A program made the translations under genes and the position numbers. A stretch of DNA of 64,000 bases from Laceyella tengchongensis. Its GTDB lineage: Bacteria; Bacillota; Bacilli; Thermoactinomycetales; Thermoactinomycetaceae. Below the pieces are notes generated by a model. It worked only from the letters and a program-made list of their open reading frames with translations, ran no database searches and had not been told where the DNA came from. Position 1 is the stretch's first letter; every line of letters begins with the position of its first letter. The stretch is taken from contig NZ_FXTU01000001.1 of the NCBI RefSeq assembly GCF_900182735.1, positions 62,001 through 126,000 on the forward strand. The letters are read 5' to 3'. Shown piece after piece: positions 41,647 to 50,424 of the stretch.

Positions 41647-42639
41647 ATGACCCAACCTGTGTTGGAGATTCAGCACTTGAAGTTGCATTTTTTTACAGAT
41701 AAAGGTGTGGTGAAAGCGGTGGATGGGCTGGATCTCACCATTCGCGAAGGGGAGATCGTGGGCTTGGTCGGTGAGTCCGGCTGCGGCAAGAGCGTAACTT
41801 CTTTGGCCGTGATGGGCTTGGTGCCCCAACCTCCTGGCAAGATCGTGGACGGATCGATCCGGTTTCATGGCACCGACTTGACTAAAGCGAGTCAGCGGGA
41901 ACTGCGGCAGATTCGCGGCAAAGACATGGCTATGATCTTTCAAGAGCCAATGACTTCGCTCAATCCGCTATTTACCATCGGCAACCAATTGATTGAAGCG
42001 GTTCGTGCTCACCGGTCGTGTAGCAAGGCGGAAGCTCGGGAGTTGGCACGGGAGATGCTGGAAAAAGTCGGAATAGCCCGGAAAGGCGTTTTGGATGAGT
42101 ATCCGCATCAGCTGTCCGGTGGGATGAGGCAACGGGTTATGATCGCCATGGCCATGATCTTGAACCCTCGCCTGTTGATCGCCGATGAGCCGACGACTGC
42201 ACTGGACGTCACAATTCAAGCGCAGATTCTGGAGTTGATGAAGCGCTTGAACGAAGAGTTTGGCACGGCGATCCTCTTGATCACGCATGACCTGGGCGTC
42301 GTGGCCGAGATGTGCGACCGGATTGTGGTCATGTACGCCGGGCAAGTGGTGGAGGAAACCGATCGATACCGCTTGTTCAGACAGCCCCGGCACCCTTATA
42401 CCCAAGGGTTGTTGCAATCGATTCCCAAATTGGATGAGCAAAAGGAACGGTTGTATGCCATTCCGGGGCAAGTGCCCAATCCGTATCAGATGCCGGCGGG
42501 ATGCCGGTTCGCTCCGCGGTGCGCGCAGGTGATGGATGTCTGCAGAGAAGCAGTGCCGCCGCTGGCGCCGGTGGAACAAGGGCATGTGAGCCGTTGTTTC
42601 TTGCATCAAAAGGAGGAATCGCATCATGGCACTGATTGA
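41647..42639 (+). CDS. appD: Peptide ABC transporter ATP-binding protein, AppD/OppD type
   Basis: A 330-aa ATPase of an oligopeptide importer. Walker A GESGCGKS (residue about 41), Q-loop, signature LSGGMRQR, Walker B LLIADEPT, H-loop LLITHD, and the C-terminal oligopeptide region PNPYQMPAGCRFAPRCAQVM with its Cys cluster. The order ATPase-ATPase-binding protein-permease-permease matches B. subtilis appDFABC rather than opp or dpp. It overlaps the next gene by 14 bp. Confidence 0.93.
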   Translation: MTQPVLEIQHLKLHFFTDKGVVKAVDGLDLTIREGEIVGLVGESGCGKSVTSLAVMGLVPQPPGKIVDGSIRFHGTDLTKASQRELRQIRGKDMAMIFQEPMTSLNPLFTIGNQLIEAVRAHRSCSKAEARELAREMLEKVGIARKGVLDEYPHQLSGGMRQRVMIAMAMILNPRLLIADEPTTALDVTIQAQILELMKRLNEEFGTAILLITHDLGVVAEMCDRIVVMYAGQVVEETDRYRLFRQPRHPYTQGLLQSIPKLDEQKERLYAIPGQVPNPYQMPAGCRFAPRCAQVMDVCREAVPPLAPVEQGHVSRCFLHQKEESHHGTD

Positions 42640-43597
42640 TGTTCGCAATCTGAAGAAAACGTTTCCCATCCACGGCGGGGTGTTGGGCAGAAAAGTGGGA
42701 GAAGTGGTAGCCGTCGATGACGTGAGCTTCTCTGTGGAACCCGGAGAGACGTTGGGGCTCGTTGGAGAAAGTGGTTGCGGTAAATCAACAACAGGTCGCA
42801 CCATCATGCGCTTGTATGAGCCGACAGCGGGGGAAGTGGAGTTTGCCGGCAAGAAACTGTTTCAGCTCAAGGCAGAAGAATTGAGGCAGGTACGGCGGGA
42901 CTTGCAGATGGTGTTTCAAGATCCTTTCGCATCGCTCAATCCGCGCCAAAAAATATCCGCCATTCTCGAAGAGCCGCTGATCGTGCATGGTTTGGGCGAC
43001 GCACAGGAGCGCAAAGAGCAAGTGCGGGAATTGCTTCATGTCGTCGGCATGAATGAGAGCCACGCCGGCCGGTATCCGCACCAATTTAGTGGCGGCCAAC
43101 GGCAACGGATCGGGATCGCTCGAGCCCTGTCTACCCGTCCTAAGCTGATTATCGCGGATGAACCGGTGTCGGCACTAGACGTTTCCATCCAATCCCAAGT
43201 ACTGAACTTGATGATGGATTTGCAGGAGCAATTTGAGCTGACTTACATCTTCATCGCACACGATCTCAGCGTGGTGAAGCACATCAGCGATCGGGTCGGC
43301 GTGATGTACTTGGGTCGCTTGGTTGAGCTGGCTCCCCGCGATGAGCTGTACAAAAAGCCGCTTCACCCCTACACGGAAGCACTTCTGTCTGCTGTGCCGG
43401 TGCCCGATCCCGATGCCAAAAAAGAACGCATCATCTTGTCCGGAGACGTGCCGAGCCCAGATAACCCACCGCAAGGATGTGCTTTCCATCCACGTTGTCC
43501 CCATGTGATGGATGTGTGCAGAGAAACACGTCCTATCTTTGATGATGCCGGCGGTGGCCATTTTGTGGCTTGCCATTTGCATAACGCAAAGGCGTGA
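42626..43597 (+). CDS. appF: Peptide ABC transporter ATP-binding protein, AppF/OppF type
   Basis: A 323-aa ATPase partner of AppD. Walker A GESGCGKST, FQDPFASLNPRQ, signature FSGGQRQRIGIARAL, Walker B LIIADEPVSALD, FIAHDLSVV, and the C-terminal NPPQGCAFHPRCPHVMDVC cluster. AAAAGGAGG precedes the ATG inside the end of appD. The two ATPases form the heterodimeric motor of the importer. Confidence 0.93.
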   Translation: MALIDVRNLKKTFPIHGGVLGRKVGEVVAVDDVSFSVEPGETLGLVGESGCGKSTTGRTIMRLYEPTAGEVEFAGKKLFQLKAEELRQVRRDLQMVFQDPFASLNPRQKISAILEEPLIVHGLGDAQERKEQVRELLHVVGMNESHAGRYPHQFSGGQRQRIGIARALSTRPKLIIADEPVSALDVSIQSQVLNLMMDLQEQFELTYIFIAHDLSVVKHISDRVGVMYLGRLVELAPRDELYKKPLHPYTEALLSAVPVPDPDAKKERIILSGDVPSPDNPPQGCAFHPRCPHVMDVCRETRPIFDDAGGGHFVACHLHNAKA

Positions 43598-43689
43598 GTG
43601 ACACTCTCGGTTTTCTCACCAAAGGGGGTGAGGGAAAAGCAACACCGAAGCAGGTTTTGAATTAAGAGCCATGAAAAGGAGGAAAGGGA

Positions 43690-45306
43690 ATGAAAAAACG
43701 GTTATGGCTGGTATCACTCATAGCAATCTTCATTTTTTCATCTGTTTTGGTTGGTTGTGTGGAGAAGAAAAGCGCGGGCACTGGCAAGAATGACAAAACA
43801 TTGATCTACGGGCGCGGGGAAGACGCCAAGTTGCTTGATCCAAGTCTCGTCACTGATGGGGAGTCTACTAAGGTGACAGACCAGATCTTTGACAATTTGG
43901 TTGAATACGCCGATGGCAGCACAGATGTGGTACCCAGTTTGGCTGAAAGCTGGGAGGCCAGTGAAGACGCCAAAGTATGGACCTTCAAATTGCGCAAAGA
44001 CGTGAAGTTTCACGATGGAACCCCGTTTAACGCCGAAGCCGTGGTGTTTAACTTCGAGCGGTGGGCTGACAAGAACCATCCCCAGCACAAAGGAGGGGAC
44101 TTCCCTTACTACGCATACATGTTTGGCGGCTATAAAGGGGACCCGGGACATAAGATCAAAAGCGTCACTGCTGTCGATGAATTTACGGTCAAGTTTGAAT
44201 TGACCAGCCCACAGGCGCCATTCTTGCAAAACTTGGCAATGTCCGCGTTTGGAATCGCCTCGCCCACCGCGGTGAAGAAAGACCCGATCGCATTTACGCG
44301 TAACCCAGTGGGAACGGGGCCGTTCAAGTTGAAAGAATGGAAGAAAAACGACACGATCACCCTAGTGAAAAATGGAAGTTTCTGGAGAAAAGGGGAGCCC
44401 AAACTAGATAAAGTGATCTTCAAAGTGATTCCCGACAACTCCGCGCGCTTCACTGCGCTCAAGTCGGGGGATGTGGATATCATTGACGGATTGAATCCGA
44501 CCGATGTCGCCCCGGCGGAGAAAGACAGCAAATTGCAGGTCTTCAAACAAGTAGGTATGAACGTGGGTTACCTGGCCTTCAACACGGAAAAGAAACCATT
44601 TGATAATCCCAAAGTGCGTCAAGCGTTCAACCATGCGGTCAACAAAGAAGCGTTGATCAAAAATTTCTACTCTGGATTGGCCAAACCGGCTATCAACCCC
44701 ATGCCGGAATTTATGTTGGGTTACAACAAAGATGTGAAAGATTATGAATTTAATCTCGACAAAGCGAAGCAATTGCTTGCGGAAGCTGGTTACGCTGACG
44801 GAATGGAAGTGGAATTCTTCGCGATGACCGCTCCCCGGCCTTATATGCCGGACGGCAAGAAGATCGCCGAGTACATCCAAGCCGATCTGGCCAAAATCGG
44901 AGTGAAGGCGAAAATCGTTACCCATGACTGGCAAATCTACTTGGATAAAACGGGTAAAGGCGAGCACCAGATGGCCTTGTTCGGCTGGAACGGGGATAAC
45001 GGTGACCCAGACAACTTCCTGTACGTGCTCTTAGACAAGGATAACACCCGTATGCCGGACGCTGCGAATATCGCCCTCTATAAAAATGATGAATTGCATG
45101 ACCTGCTCATTAGAGCGCAAGAGTTGAGCGATGAAAAGCAACGGGCAGAACTGTACATGAAAGCGCAGGAAATCATTAAGCGAGACGCGCCATGGGTGCC
45201 GATTGCCCATGCCACCGTCCCCTATGCCGCTAAAAAAGAAGTGATCGGATTCAAAACACACCCCACGACGGAGCTGTCGCTGGAAAAAGTCGACTTCGCG
45301 CAATAA
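43690..45306 (+). CDS. appA: Oligopeptide-binding lipoprotein, AppA type
   Basis: A 538-aa substrate-binding lipoprotein of family SBP_bac_5: signal peptide with lipobox LVGC at about residue 21, then the classic LAESWEASEDAKVWTFKLRK, FHDGTPFNAEAVVFNFERW, GTGPFKLKEW, NVGYLAFNTEKKPFDNPKV and VRQAFNHAVNKEALI motifs. It delivers peptides to the AppBC channel. AGGAGGAAAGGG precedes the ATG. An attenuator-like hairpin separates it from the permease genes, so it may be made in excess. Confidence 0.93.
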   Translation: MKKRLWLVSLIAIFIFSSVLVGCVEKKSAGTGKNDKTLIYGRGEDAKLLDPSLVTDGESTKVTDQIFDNLVEYADGSTDVVPSLAESWEASEDAKVWTFKLRKDVKFHDGTPFNAEAVVFNFERWADKNHPQHKGGDFPYYAYMFGGYKGDPGHKIKSVTAVDEFTVKFELTSPQAPFLQNLAMSAFGIASPTAVKKDPIAFTRNPVGTGPFKLKEWKKNDTITLVKNGSFWRKGEPKLDKVIFKVIPDNSARFTALKSGDVDIIDGLNPTDVAPAEKDSKLQVFKQVGMNVGYLAFNTEKKPFDNPKVRQAFNHAVNKEALIKNFYSGLAKPAINPMPEFMLGYNKDVKDYEFNLDKAKQLLAEAGYADGMEVEFFAMTAPRPYMPDGKKIAEYIQADLAKIGVKAKIVTHDWQIYLDKTGKGEHQMALFGWNGDNGDPDNFLYVLLDKDNTRMPDAANIALYKNDELHDLLIRAQELSDEKQRAELYMKAQEIIKRDAPWVPIAHATVPYAAKKEVIGFKTHPTTELSLEKVDFAQ

Positions 45307-45313
45307 TTGGCGG

Positions 45314-45350
45314 AGGGCCCACCATGGCTTAGGCGATGGTGGACCCTTTC
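45314..45350 (+). terminator. Partial terminator or processing hairpin inside the app operon
   Basis: An 11-bp stem gggcccaccat/atggtggaccc (one G-T pair), 10-nt loop, followed only by TTTC. A weak T-run between binding protein and permease genes suits partial read-through. Confidence 0.6.
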
Positions 45351-45391
45351 TGCATCCATGATGATCGATAGGGATGAGGTGGTGAAATCAA

Positions 45392-46402
45392 ATGCTGGCA
45401 TATACTGCACGACGGTTATTGATGTTGATCCCGGTGCTGCTCGGAATGTCGCTGATTGTGTTTGCGGTCGTCCACGCTATACCGGGCGATCCAGCCAAGA
45501 CCATCGCGGGTGACAAAGCCACACCGGAGCAACTGCAAGAGATCAGGCAAAATCTGGGCTTGGATCAGCCGGTCTACATCCAGTATTTCAAATATTTGCA
45601 AGCATTGTTGCAAGGCGATCTGGGGACATCGCTGGTCAATAAGACCAAAATTTCGGAAGAGATCGGTCCCTTCTTGGCGGCAACTGCGGAATTGTCCTTT
45701 GTCGCCATCGCCATTGCCCTCTTTTTTGGCATCAATCTCGGCATTTTATCGGCTTGGCGTCAAAACTCATGGCTCGATTATGGCTCGATGTTCATTGCCC
45801 TCATTGGTGTGTCTATCCCCATTTTCTGGCTTGGTTTGATGGAGCAATGGCTGTTTGCGCAAGAGCTGGGGTGGTTTCCTTCCAACGGGCGGTTGGACCC
45901 GCGGATGGAATACGAGCCAATCACGTATTTCTACATCATTGACGCTCTGCTGTTTGGCGATATGGCCATGTTGGGGGATGTGCTAAAGCATATCTTGTTG
46001 CCAGCGATCGCGCTTGGCACCATTCCAATGGCGATCATCGCCCGTATGACCCGGTCCAGCATGTTAGAAGTGATGCGCTCAGATTATGTCCGCACAGCTA
46101 GGGCCAAGGGAATATCCGAGTTCTTGGTTATTTATAAACACACGCTGAAAAATGCCATGATTCCCATTTTGACGGTGGTCGGTTTGCAACTAGGCTTGCT
46201 ACTCGGCGGTGCGGTTTTGACGGAGACCATCTTCAGCTGGCCTGGGGTTGGGCGATATATATATGACGCGATCAATTCACGCGACTATCCGGTCATCCAA
46301 TCCGGCATTCTCGTGCTGGCCTTCATTTTCGTCATGATCAATCTCATTGTCGACTTACTTTACGTCTGGATCGATCCGCGCATCCAATATGGAAAGGAGT
46401 GA
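45392..46402 (+). CDS. appB: Peptide ABC transporter permease, AppB type
   Basis: A 336-aa permease with six transmembrane segments. The N-terminus YTARRLLMLIPVLLGMSLIVF and HAIPGDPA are typical of DppB/OppB, and the EAA coupling loop is DYVRTARAKGISEFLVIYKH. It forms half of the import channel. GATGAGGTGG lies before the ATG, and it is 6 bp from the next gene. Confidence 0.93.
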   Translation: MLAYTARRLLMLIPVLLGMSLIVFAVVHAIPGDPAKTIAGDKATPEQLQEIRQNLGLDQPVYIQYFKYLQALLQGDLGTSLVNKTKISEEIGPFLAATAELSFVAIAIALFFGINLGILSAWRQNSWLDYGSMFIALIGVSIPIFWLGLMEQWLFAQELGWFPSNGRLDPRMEYEPITYFYIIDALLFGDMAMLGDVLKHILLPAIALGTIPMAIIARMTRSSMLEVMRSDYVRTARAKGISEFLVIYKHTLKNAMIPILTVVGLQLGLLLGGAVLTETIFSWPGVGRYIYDAINSRDYPVIQSGILVLAFIFVMINLIVDLLYVWIDPRIQYGKE

Positions 46403-46408
46403 GGCGGG

Positions 46409-47320
46409 ATGCAAACAGACAACGTTCAACCACCAGTGACCAATCTTCCCGAAGCAGGTGCCGTGTCCCACTCCGCCCAACCGGATAATCCGGCACAGGA
46501 TTTTGTGCGCGCGTTTTTCCGGCACCGTTCGGCCGTCATCGGCAGTGTGTTGGTGCTGATCTTTATTATTTTGGCAATCTTGGCCCCGGTTATCACACCC
46601 TATGATTACACAGAACCGAGCGCGGATGCCTTGGCCGCCCCTTCGGCTGAGCATTGGTTTGGTACGGACGACCTAGGCCGGGACATCTTCACCCGGATCG
46701 TGTACGGTTCCCGCATCTCCTTATGGGTGGGCTTTATCAGCATCGCTGGCTCTATTGTGGTGGGTAGCCTGCTCGGCTTGCTTGCTGGCTATTACGGGAA
46801 ATGGCAAGATACGTTGATTTCCCGCCTGTTTGACATCATGCTGGCCTTTCCCAGCATTTTGTTGGCAATTGCGATTGTGGCTATGTTGGGTCCGGGCCTG
46901 AATAACGCCCTGATTGCCATCGCGATCATCAACATCCCCACGTTTGGTCGGCTGATGCGATCGCGCGTGCTCAGTGTGAAAGCAGAAGACTTCGTCTTGG
47001 CGGCGCGGGCGATTGGGATGAAGAACAGTCGGATTCTCTGGCACCACATCTTGCCCAACTGTTGGACGCCGATCATGGTGCAAGGCACCTTAAGCTTTGC
47101 GACTGCGGTAATTGAGGTGGCCGCGCTCGGCTTCTTGGGCTTGGGGGCGCAACCACCTGATCCAGAGTGGGGAACCATGCTGTCGGACGCCCGTGACTAT
47201 CTGCAATTGGCTCCTTGGACGATGGTGTTTCCTGGCGTGGCCATCATGATTACTGTCTTGGGCTTTAACCTGCTTGGCGACGGATTGCGGGACATCTTTG
47301 ACCCGCGCATGAAGCAATGA
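46409..47320 (+). CDS. appC: Peptide ABC transporter permease, AppC type
   Basis: A 303-aa permease with an N-terminal cytoplasmic extension, DppC-type first segment (RHRSAVIGSVLVLIFIILAI), GTDDLGRDIFTRIVYGSR, the EAA loop AEDFVLAARAIGMKNSRILW and the end NLLGDGLRDIFDPRMKQ. It completes the importer with AppB. AAAGGAGTGAGGC precedes the ATG. A strong terminator closes the operon. Confidence 0.93.
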   Translation: MQTDNVQPPVTNLPEAGAVSHSAQPDNPAQDFVRAFFRHRSAVIGSVLVLIFIILAILAPVITPYDYTEPSADALAAPSAEHWFGTDDLGRDIFTRIVYGSRISLWVGFISIAGSIVVGSLLGLLAGYYGKWQDTLISRLFDIMLAFPSILLAIAIVAMLGPGLNNALIAIAIINIPTFGRLMRSRVLSVKAEDFVLAARAIGMKNSRILWHHILPNCWTPIMVQGTLSFATAVIEVAALGFLGLGAQPPDPEWGTMLSDARDYLQLAPWTMVFPGVAIMITVLGFNLLGDGLRDIFDPRMKQ

Positions 47321-47382
47321 CTTTCCGTGTGGGAAAGGCTTGGCACCAGCCGAATCTTTTCGATATCAGCAGACAAGCTCGC

Positions 47383-47413
47383 AGATCCGGCGAAAAAGCC
47401 GGATCTTTTTTTT
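47383..47413 (+). terminator. Intrinsic terminator of the app operon
   Basis: A 9-bp stem agatccggc/gccggatct, 6-nt loop, TTTTTTTT. Confidence 0.9.
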
Positions 47414-47519
47414 GCAAAAGTGATAGGTTGATGCCAATTGCGGGAACATAAGAAAGAGAAATGAGTAAAAAGAACGGTGTGGATGACACACCACAATGAT
47501 GACAGAGGGAGCGGATCAG

Positions 47520-48308
47520 ATGGAATTGGCACATGAGATCGACTTTCGCATCTACGGCGATGACATGCAATTGGTGGAGATTGAGCTCGACCCCCAGGAA
47601 AGCGTGATTGCAGAAGCGGGCAGCTTGTTGATGATGGACGACACCATTCAGATGGAAACCATCTTTGGTGACGGTAGCAAAGATAGCAAGGGATTGATGG
47701 GCAAACTGTTCAGCGCGGGGAAACGCCTCATTACCGGTGAGAGCTTGTTTATGACCGTGTTCACCAACGAAGGCTCCACCCGCAAAAACGTTTCGTTCGC
47801 GGCGCCTTATCCGGGCAAGATCATCCCTCTTGACTTGAAACAATACAATGGGAAAATCATTTGCCAAAAAGACTCTTTTCTCTGCGCCGCTAAAGGCGTG
47901 TCGGTAGGCATTGAATTGCAACGCAAGATCGGGGCTGGCTTCTTCGGCGGCGAAGGATTTATCATGCAAAAGCTGGAGGGGGATGGCCTGACATTTGTCC
48001 ATGCGGGCGGTACCATCGTTGAAAAAGAGTTGCGCGAAGGGGAGATGATTCGGCTCGATACCGGGTGTCTGGTAGCGATGACCGCCTCGATCGAATACGA
48101 CATTCAATTTGTCGGCGGGATCAAAACTGCTTTGTTCGGGGGAGAGGGTCTCTTCTTTACCACCTTGCGAGGCCCGGGGAAAGTCTGGATACAAAGCCTG
48201 CCGTTCAGCCGCCTGGCCAGTCGGATCTTCGCCGCGGCGCCGGCCGTCGGACGCAAAGAAGAAGGGAGCATTTTGGGAAGCTTGGGAGACTTCTTTGACG
48301 GGGATTAA
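47520..48308 (+). CDS. TIGR00266 / AIM24-family protein
   Basis: A 262-aa soluble protein with the AIM24-type beta-sandwich. It shows QLVEIELDPQESVIAEAGSL, FMTVFTNEG, NVSFAAPYPGKIIPLDL, FLCAAKGVSVGIELQRKIG, the glycine-rich GAGFFGGEGFIMQKLEG and LFFTTLRGPGKVWIQSLPFS, all characteristic of TIGR00266. Biological role unresolved. GAGGGAGCGGATCAG precedes ATG 47520; an in-frame ATG lies 24 bp earlier. The Gly-rich C-terminus in many relatives is short here. Confidence 0.88.
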   Translation: MELAHEIDFRIYGDDMQLVEIELDPQESVIAEAGSLLMMDDTIQMETIFGDGSKDSKGLMGKLFSAGKRLITGESLFMTVFTNEGSTRKNVSFAAPYPGKIIPLDLKQYNGKIICQKDSFLCAAKGVSVGIELQRKIGAGFFGGEGFIMQKLEGDGLTFVHAGGTIVEKELREGEMIRLDTGCLVAMTASIEYDIQFVGGIKTALFGGEGLFFTTLRGPGKVWIQSLPFSRLASRIFAAAPAVGRKEEGSILGSLGDFFDGD

Positions 48309-48361
48309 GTTGACTGCGCGGCGGGCTTTGACAGGGAGGCCGCTGAGACATGGATGAGATG

Positions 48362-48404
48362 TAAAAGGCGTGAGCTCCCCAGCGAGGAGCTCACGCCTCT
48401 TTTG
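48362..48404. terminator. Bidirectional terminator
   Basis: A 13-bp stem aggcgtgagctcc/ggagctcacgcct; T-runs on both sides serve the convergent TIGR00266 and protease genes. Confidence 0.85.
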
Positions 48405-48409
48405 TGCAT

Positions 48410-50080
48410 TTATTTGTTGGCAACGACACCGACGCTGGTCCAAGCATTGGCGACTGCGGTTGCTTCAGTGGAGTTGGCGCCAAATAGATCGGTTGCCGCT
48501 TGGATGGTGGCGTTGCGCGCATCTACGAATTGGGAGTAGGACGTCAGGTATTGCGTCAGCGCACGGTACCAAATCTTGCCGGCGTTGTCTTTGGTTATGC
48601 CGGGAGTGGTGACGAAGTTGTAGAATGCTTTGTTCGGAATACCGGAGTTGATGTGAACGCCGCCCCAGTCTCCTTCTCTGGTGTTGGGCAGGTTACGATA
48701 TTCATTCATGTGATCTGGTTGGTCATACTCGTTCGGGTTGGACATCGAACGCAATGCGTCGCCAGCGATGCCAGGTGTGGTGACGTCTTCACCGAGGAGC
48801 CATTTCGGGTCGTTTTTATTTTCCACCAAGTTGCCGAGCACATCAGAGAAGGACTCATTCAATGCACCGGGTTGATATTCGTAAACAAGGCCAGCTGTAC
48901 GCTCGGTGACAGCGTGGGTGATCTCATGGGCCACCACGTCCAGTGCACCAGACAGAGAGGTGAATTGTCTGCCGTCGCCATCTCCGTAGACCATTTGCGT
49001 TCCGTTCCAGAAGGCGTTATTGTAATTTCTGCTGTAGTGTACGGTGGACTTCATCGTGGCTCCTCTGTTGTCAAAGGAGTTGCGGCCCAGCTTGTTGTAG
49101 TAGTAGTCGTAGGTTTTGCCAGCATAGTAGTGGGCATCCACAGCTGCGCGGTCAGTCCACACGTTGTCGGCGTCAGTTAACAGCGTGCCTGGCAAGGCTG
49201 TGCCATAGTTGGCAGTGTAGGTTTCTATTTTGCCACCAGTGGAATACATCGGTTTGGTGATGTCACGCAGATAGTAGCCACTGCTGTAAGAATCGGTGTT
49301 TAGCGTCTTCGTGTCGCCAAGCACGCCCGTGCCTGTACCAGTGGCCGCCGCATGATTCACTTTATCGATTTTGTGCACGATGGCACCATTGTGTGCATCC
49401 ACGAATAGATCGGTATAGACTGGCTGTTTGCCTTCCAGGGTGGACAGCGTAATTACATAAACCAAGCGGTAGTCGCCTTTTTCGGTTTCATATACATGCA
49501 ATTTGCCTTTTTGGATGTCGAATTTGCTAACATTGGCCACGCCCTCGGACACCTTCGCTTTGTTGAGTGCTTGCGCCAATGACAACGTCGCTTTGGTATT
49601 TAGCCCTGCGGTTTTCACCTCGGGATCATAATAACCGTTGATGGAAGTGGTAGTGCCGTTTTTGTCAGTATGGACGATCAGTTCGTTGCCGAATACCGGT
49701 ACCCCTTGATACACTTGTTGGTATTTATACATCGTAAAGCCTAAGGAATCTTTCTCTTGTGAAATCAGGGATAATTCGGAGTTGGCTGATCCCAAGTTGA
49801 AGAGCGCTTTGTTCTCTTCGATGATCCGCTTTACATCAGCCGGGGTTTTGGCCTGTTTGTCTGAAAGCTTGCCCGCTACAAATGTGGCTGCCCCTTTTTC
49901 CTTGTTCCATGTAACCTTTTCTTTTCCTTTGGAATTTTTAGATAGCCTTTCTAATGCCGCCTTCTTCTCCGGCTTTGCTTGGGGTGGTTGCTCACCCGGT
50001 GCTGCGGATGCGTTGGCTGTCGCCAGCGTAAATACCATCGTCGAAACCACTGCAAAAGCGGTGAACTTCTTGAAACCCAT
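48410..50080 (-). CDS. Thermolysin-family (M4) neutral protease, copy 1
   Basis: A 556-aa secreted zinc metalloprotease precursor: signal peptide (FAVVSTMVFTLATANASAA), FTP propeptide (VTWNKEKGAATFVAGKLS) and PepSY-like region, then the M4 catalytic domain. HEITH near residue 385 holds two zinc ligands and the catalytic Glu; GALNESFSDV provides the third ligand, and GGVHINSGIPNKAFYN carries the catalytic His. It ends VGVVANK without an additional domain. The long stretch from about residue 70 to 545 is nearly identical to the protease gene just upstream on the same strand. AAAGGAG is 9 nt before ATG 50080. Confidence 0.96.
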   Translation of the reverse strand: MGFKKFTAFAVVSTMVFTLATANASAAPGEQPPQAKPEKKAALERLSKNSKGKEKVTWNKEKGAATFVAGKLSDKQAKTPADVKRIIEENKALFNLGSANSELSLISQEKDSLGFTMYKYQQVYQGVPVFGNELIVHTDKNGTTTSINGYYDPEVKTAGLNTKATLSLAQALNKAKVSEGVANVSKFDIQKGKLHVYETEKGDYRLVYVITLSTLEGKQPVYTDLFVDAHNGAIVHKIDKVNHAAATGTGTGVLGDTKTLNTDSYSSGYYLRDITKPMYSTGGKIETYTANYGTALPGTLLTDADNVWTDRAAVDAHYYAGKTYDYYYNKLGRNSFDNRGATMKSTVHYSRNYNNAFWNGTQMVYGDGDGRQFTSLSGALDVVAHEITHAVTERTAGLVYEYQPGALNESFSDVLGNLVENKNDPKWLLGEDVTTPGIAGDALRSMSNPNEYDQPDHMNEYRNLPNTREGDWGGVHINSGIPNKAFYNFVTTPGITKDNAGKIWYRALTQYLTSYSQFVDARNATIQAATDLFGANSTEATAVANAWTSVGVVANK

Positions 50081-50176
50081 GTATCCCAACTCCTTTGCAA
50101 ATGTGGTAAATCAAATTGTCTATCCAATTGTAATAATTACATTTATAAAAGGAATAATAAGATATTTTGATTAGAA

Positions 50177-50222
50177 AAGTAAATAACAAATCAAAATTTT
50201 AATAAATTAATTAACTCATAAG
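50177..50222 (-). repeat. Conserved upstream block, copy 1 protease
   Basis: A 46-bp block (ending aaattttaataaattaatta, then actcataag) starts about 97 bp upstream of ATG 50080. It matches 52546-52591 upstream of copy 2 with about two mismatches and lies at a nearly identical distance from the start codon. It likely carries shared promoter or regulator sites. Confidence 0.65.
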
Positions 50223-50341
50223 CCCAATATTGGAAATGAAATTGGTTTTAACAGGATGTGATTGCTTCATTTTAGGAGCGAGGGATTGCGGATCTGCGTT
50301 GGAGAAAGAGACAAAGAAACATCTTCATAAGTGCATAGAAA

Positions 50342-50390
50342 AAGAAAAAGACTCGCCCTCTTCCTGTTTGAGGAAGGCAAGTCTTTTTCG
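50342..50390 (-). terminator. Terminator of protease copy 2
   Basis: Minus-strand 13-bp stem aaaaagacttgcc/ggcgagtctttt (G-T pairs) with an additional inner stem cttcct/aggaag, then TTTTTC. Confidence 0.8.
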
Positions 50391-50424
50391 TTTAGTCGAA
50401 TGAAAGATGATGCCGGGGTGTTGC

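Larger units (their letters stand above)
50090..50424. other. Intergenic region between the two protease genes
   Basis: It contains the AT-rich promoter leader of copy 1, including the conserved 46-bp block at 50177-50222, and the terminator of copy 2. No further gene is supported. Confidence 0.6.
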
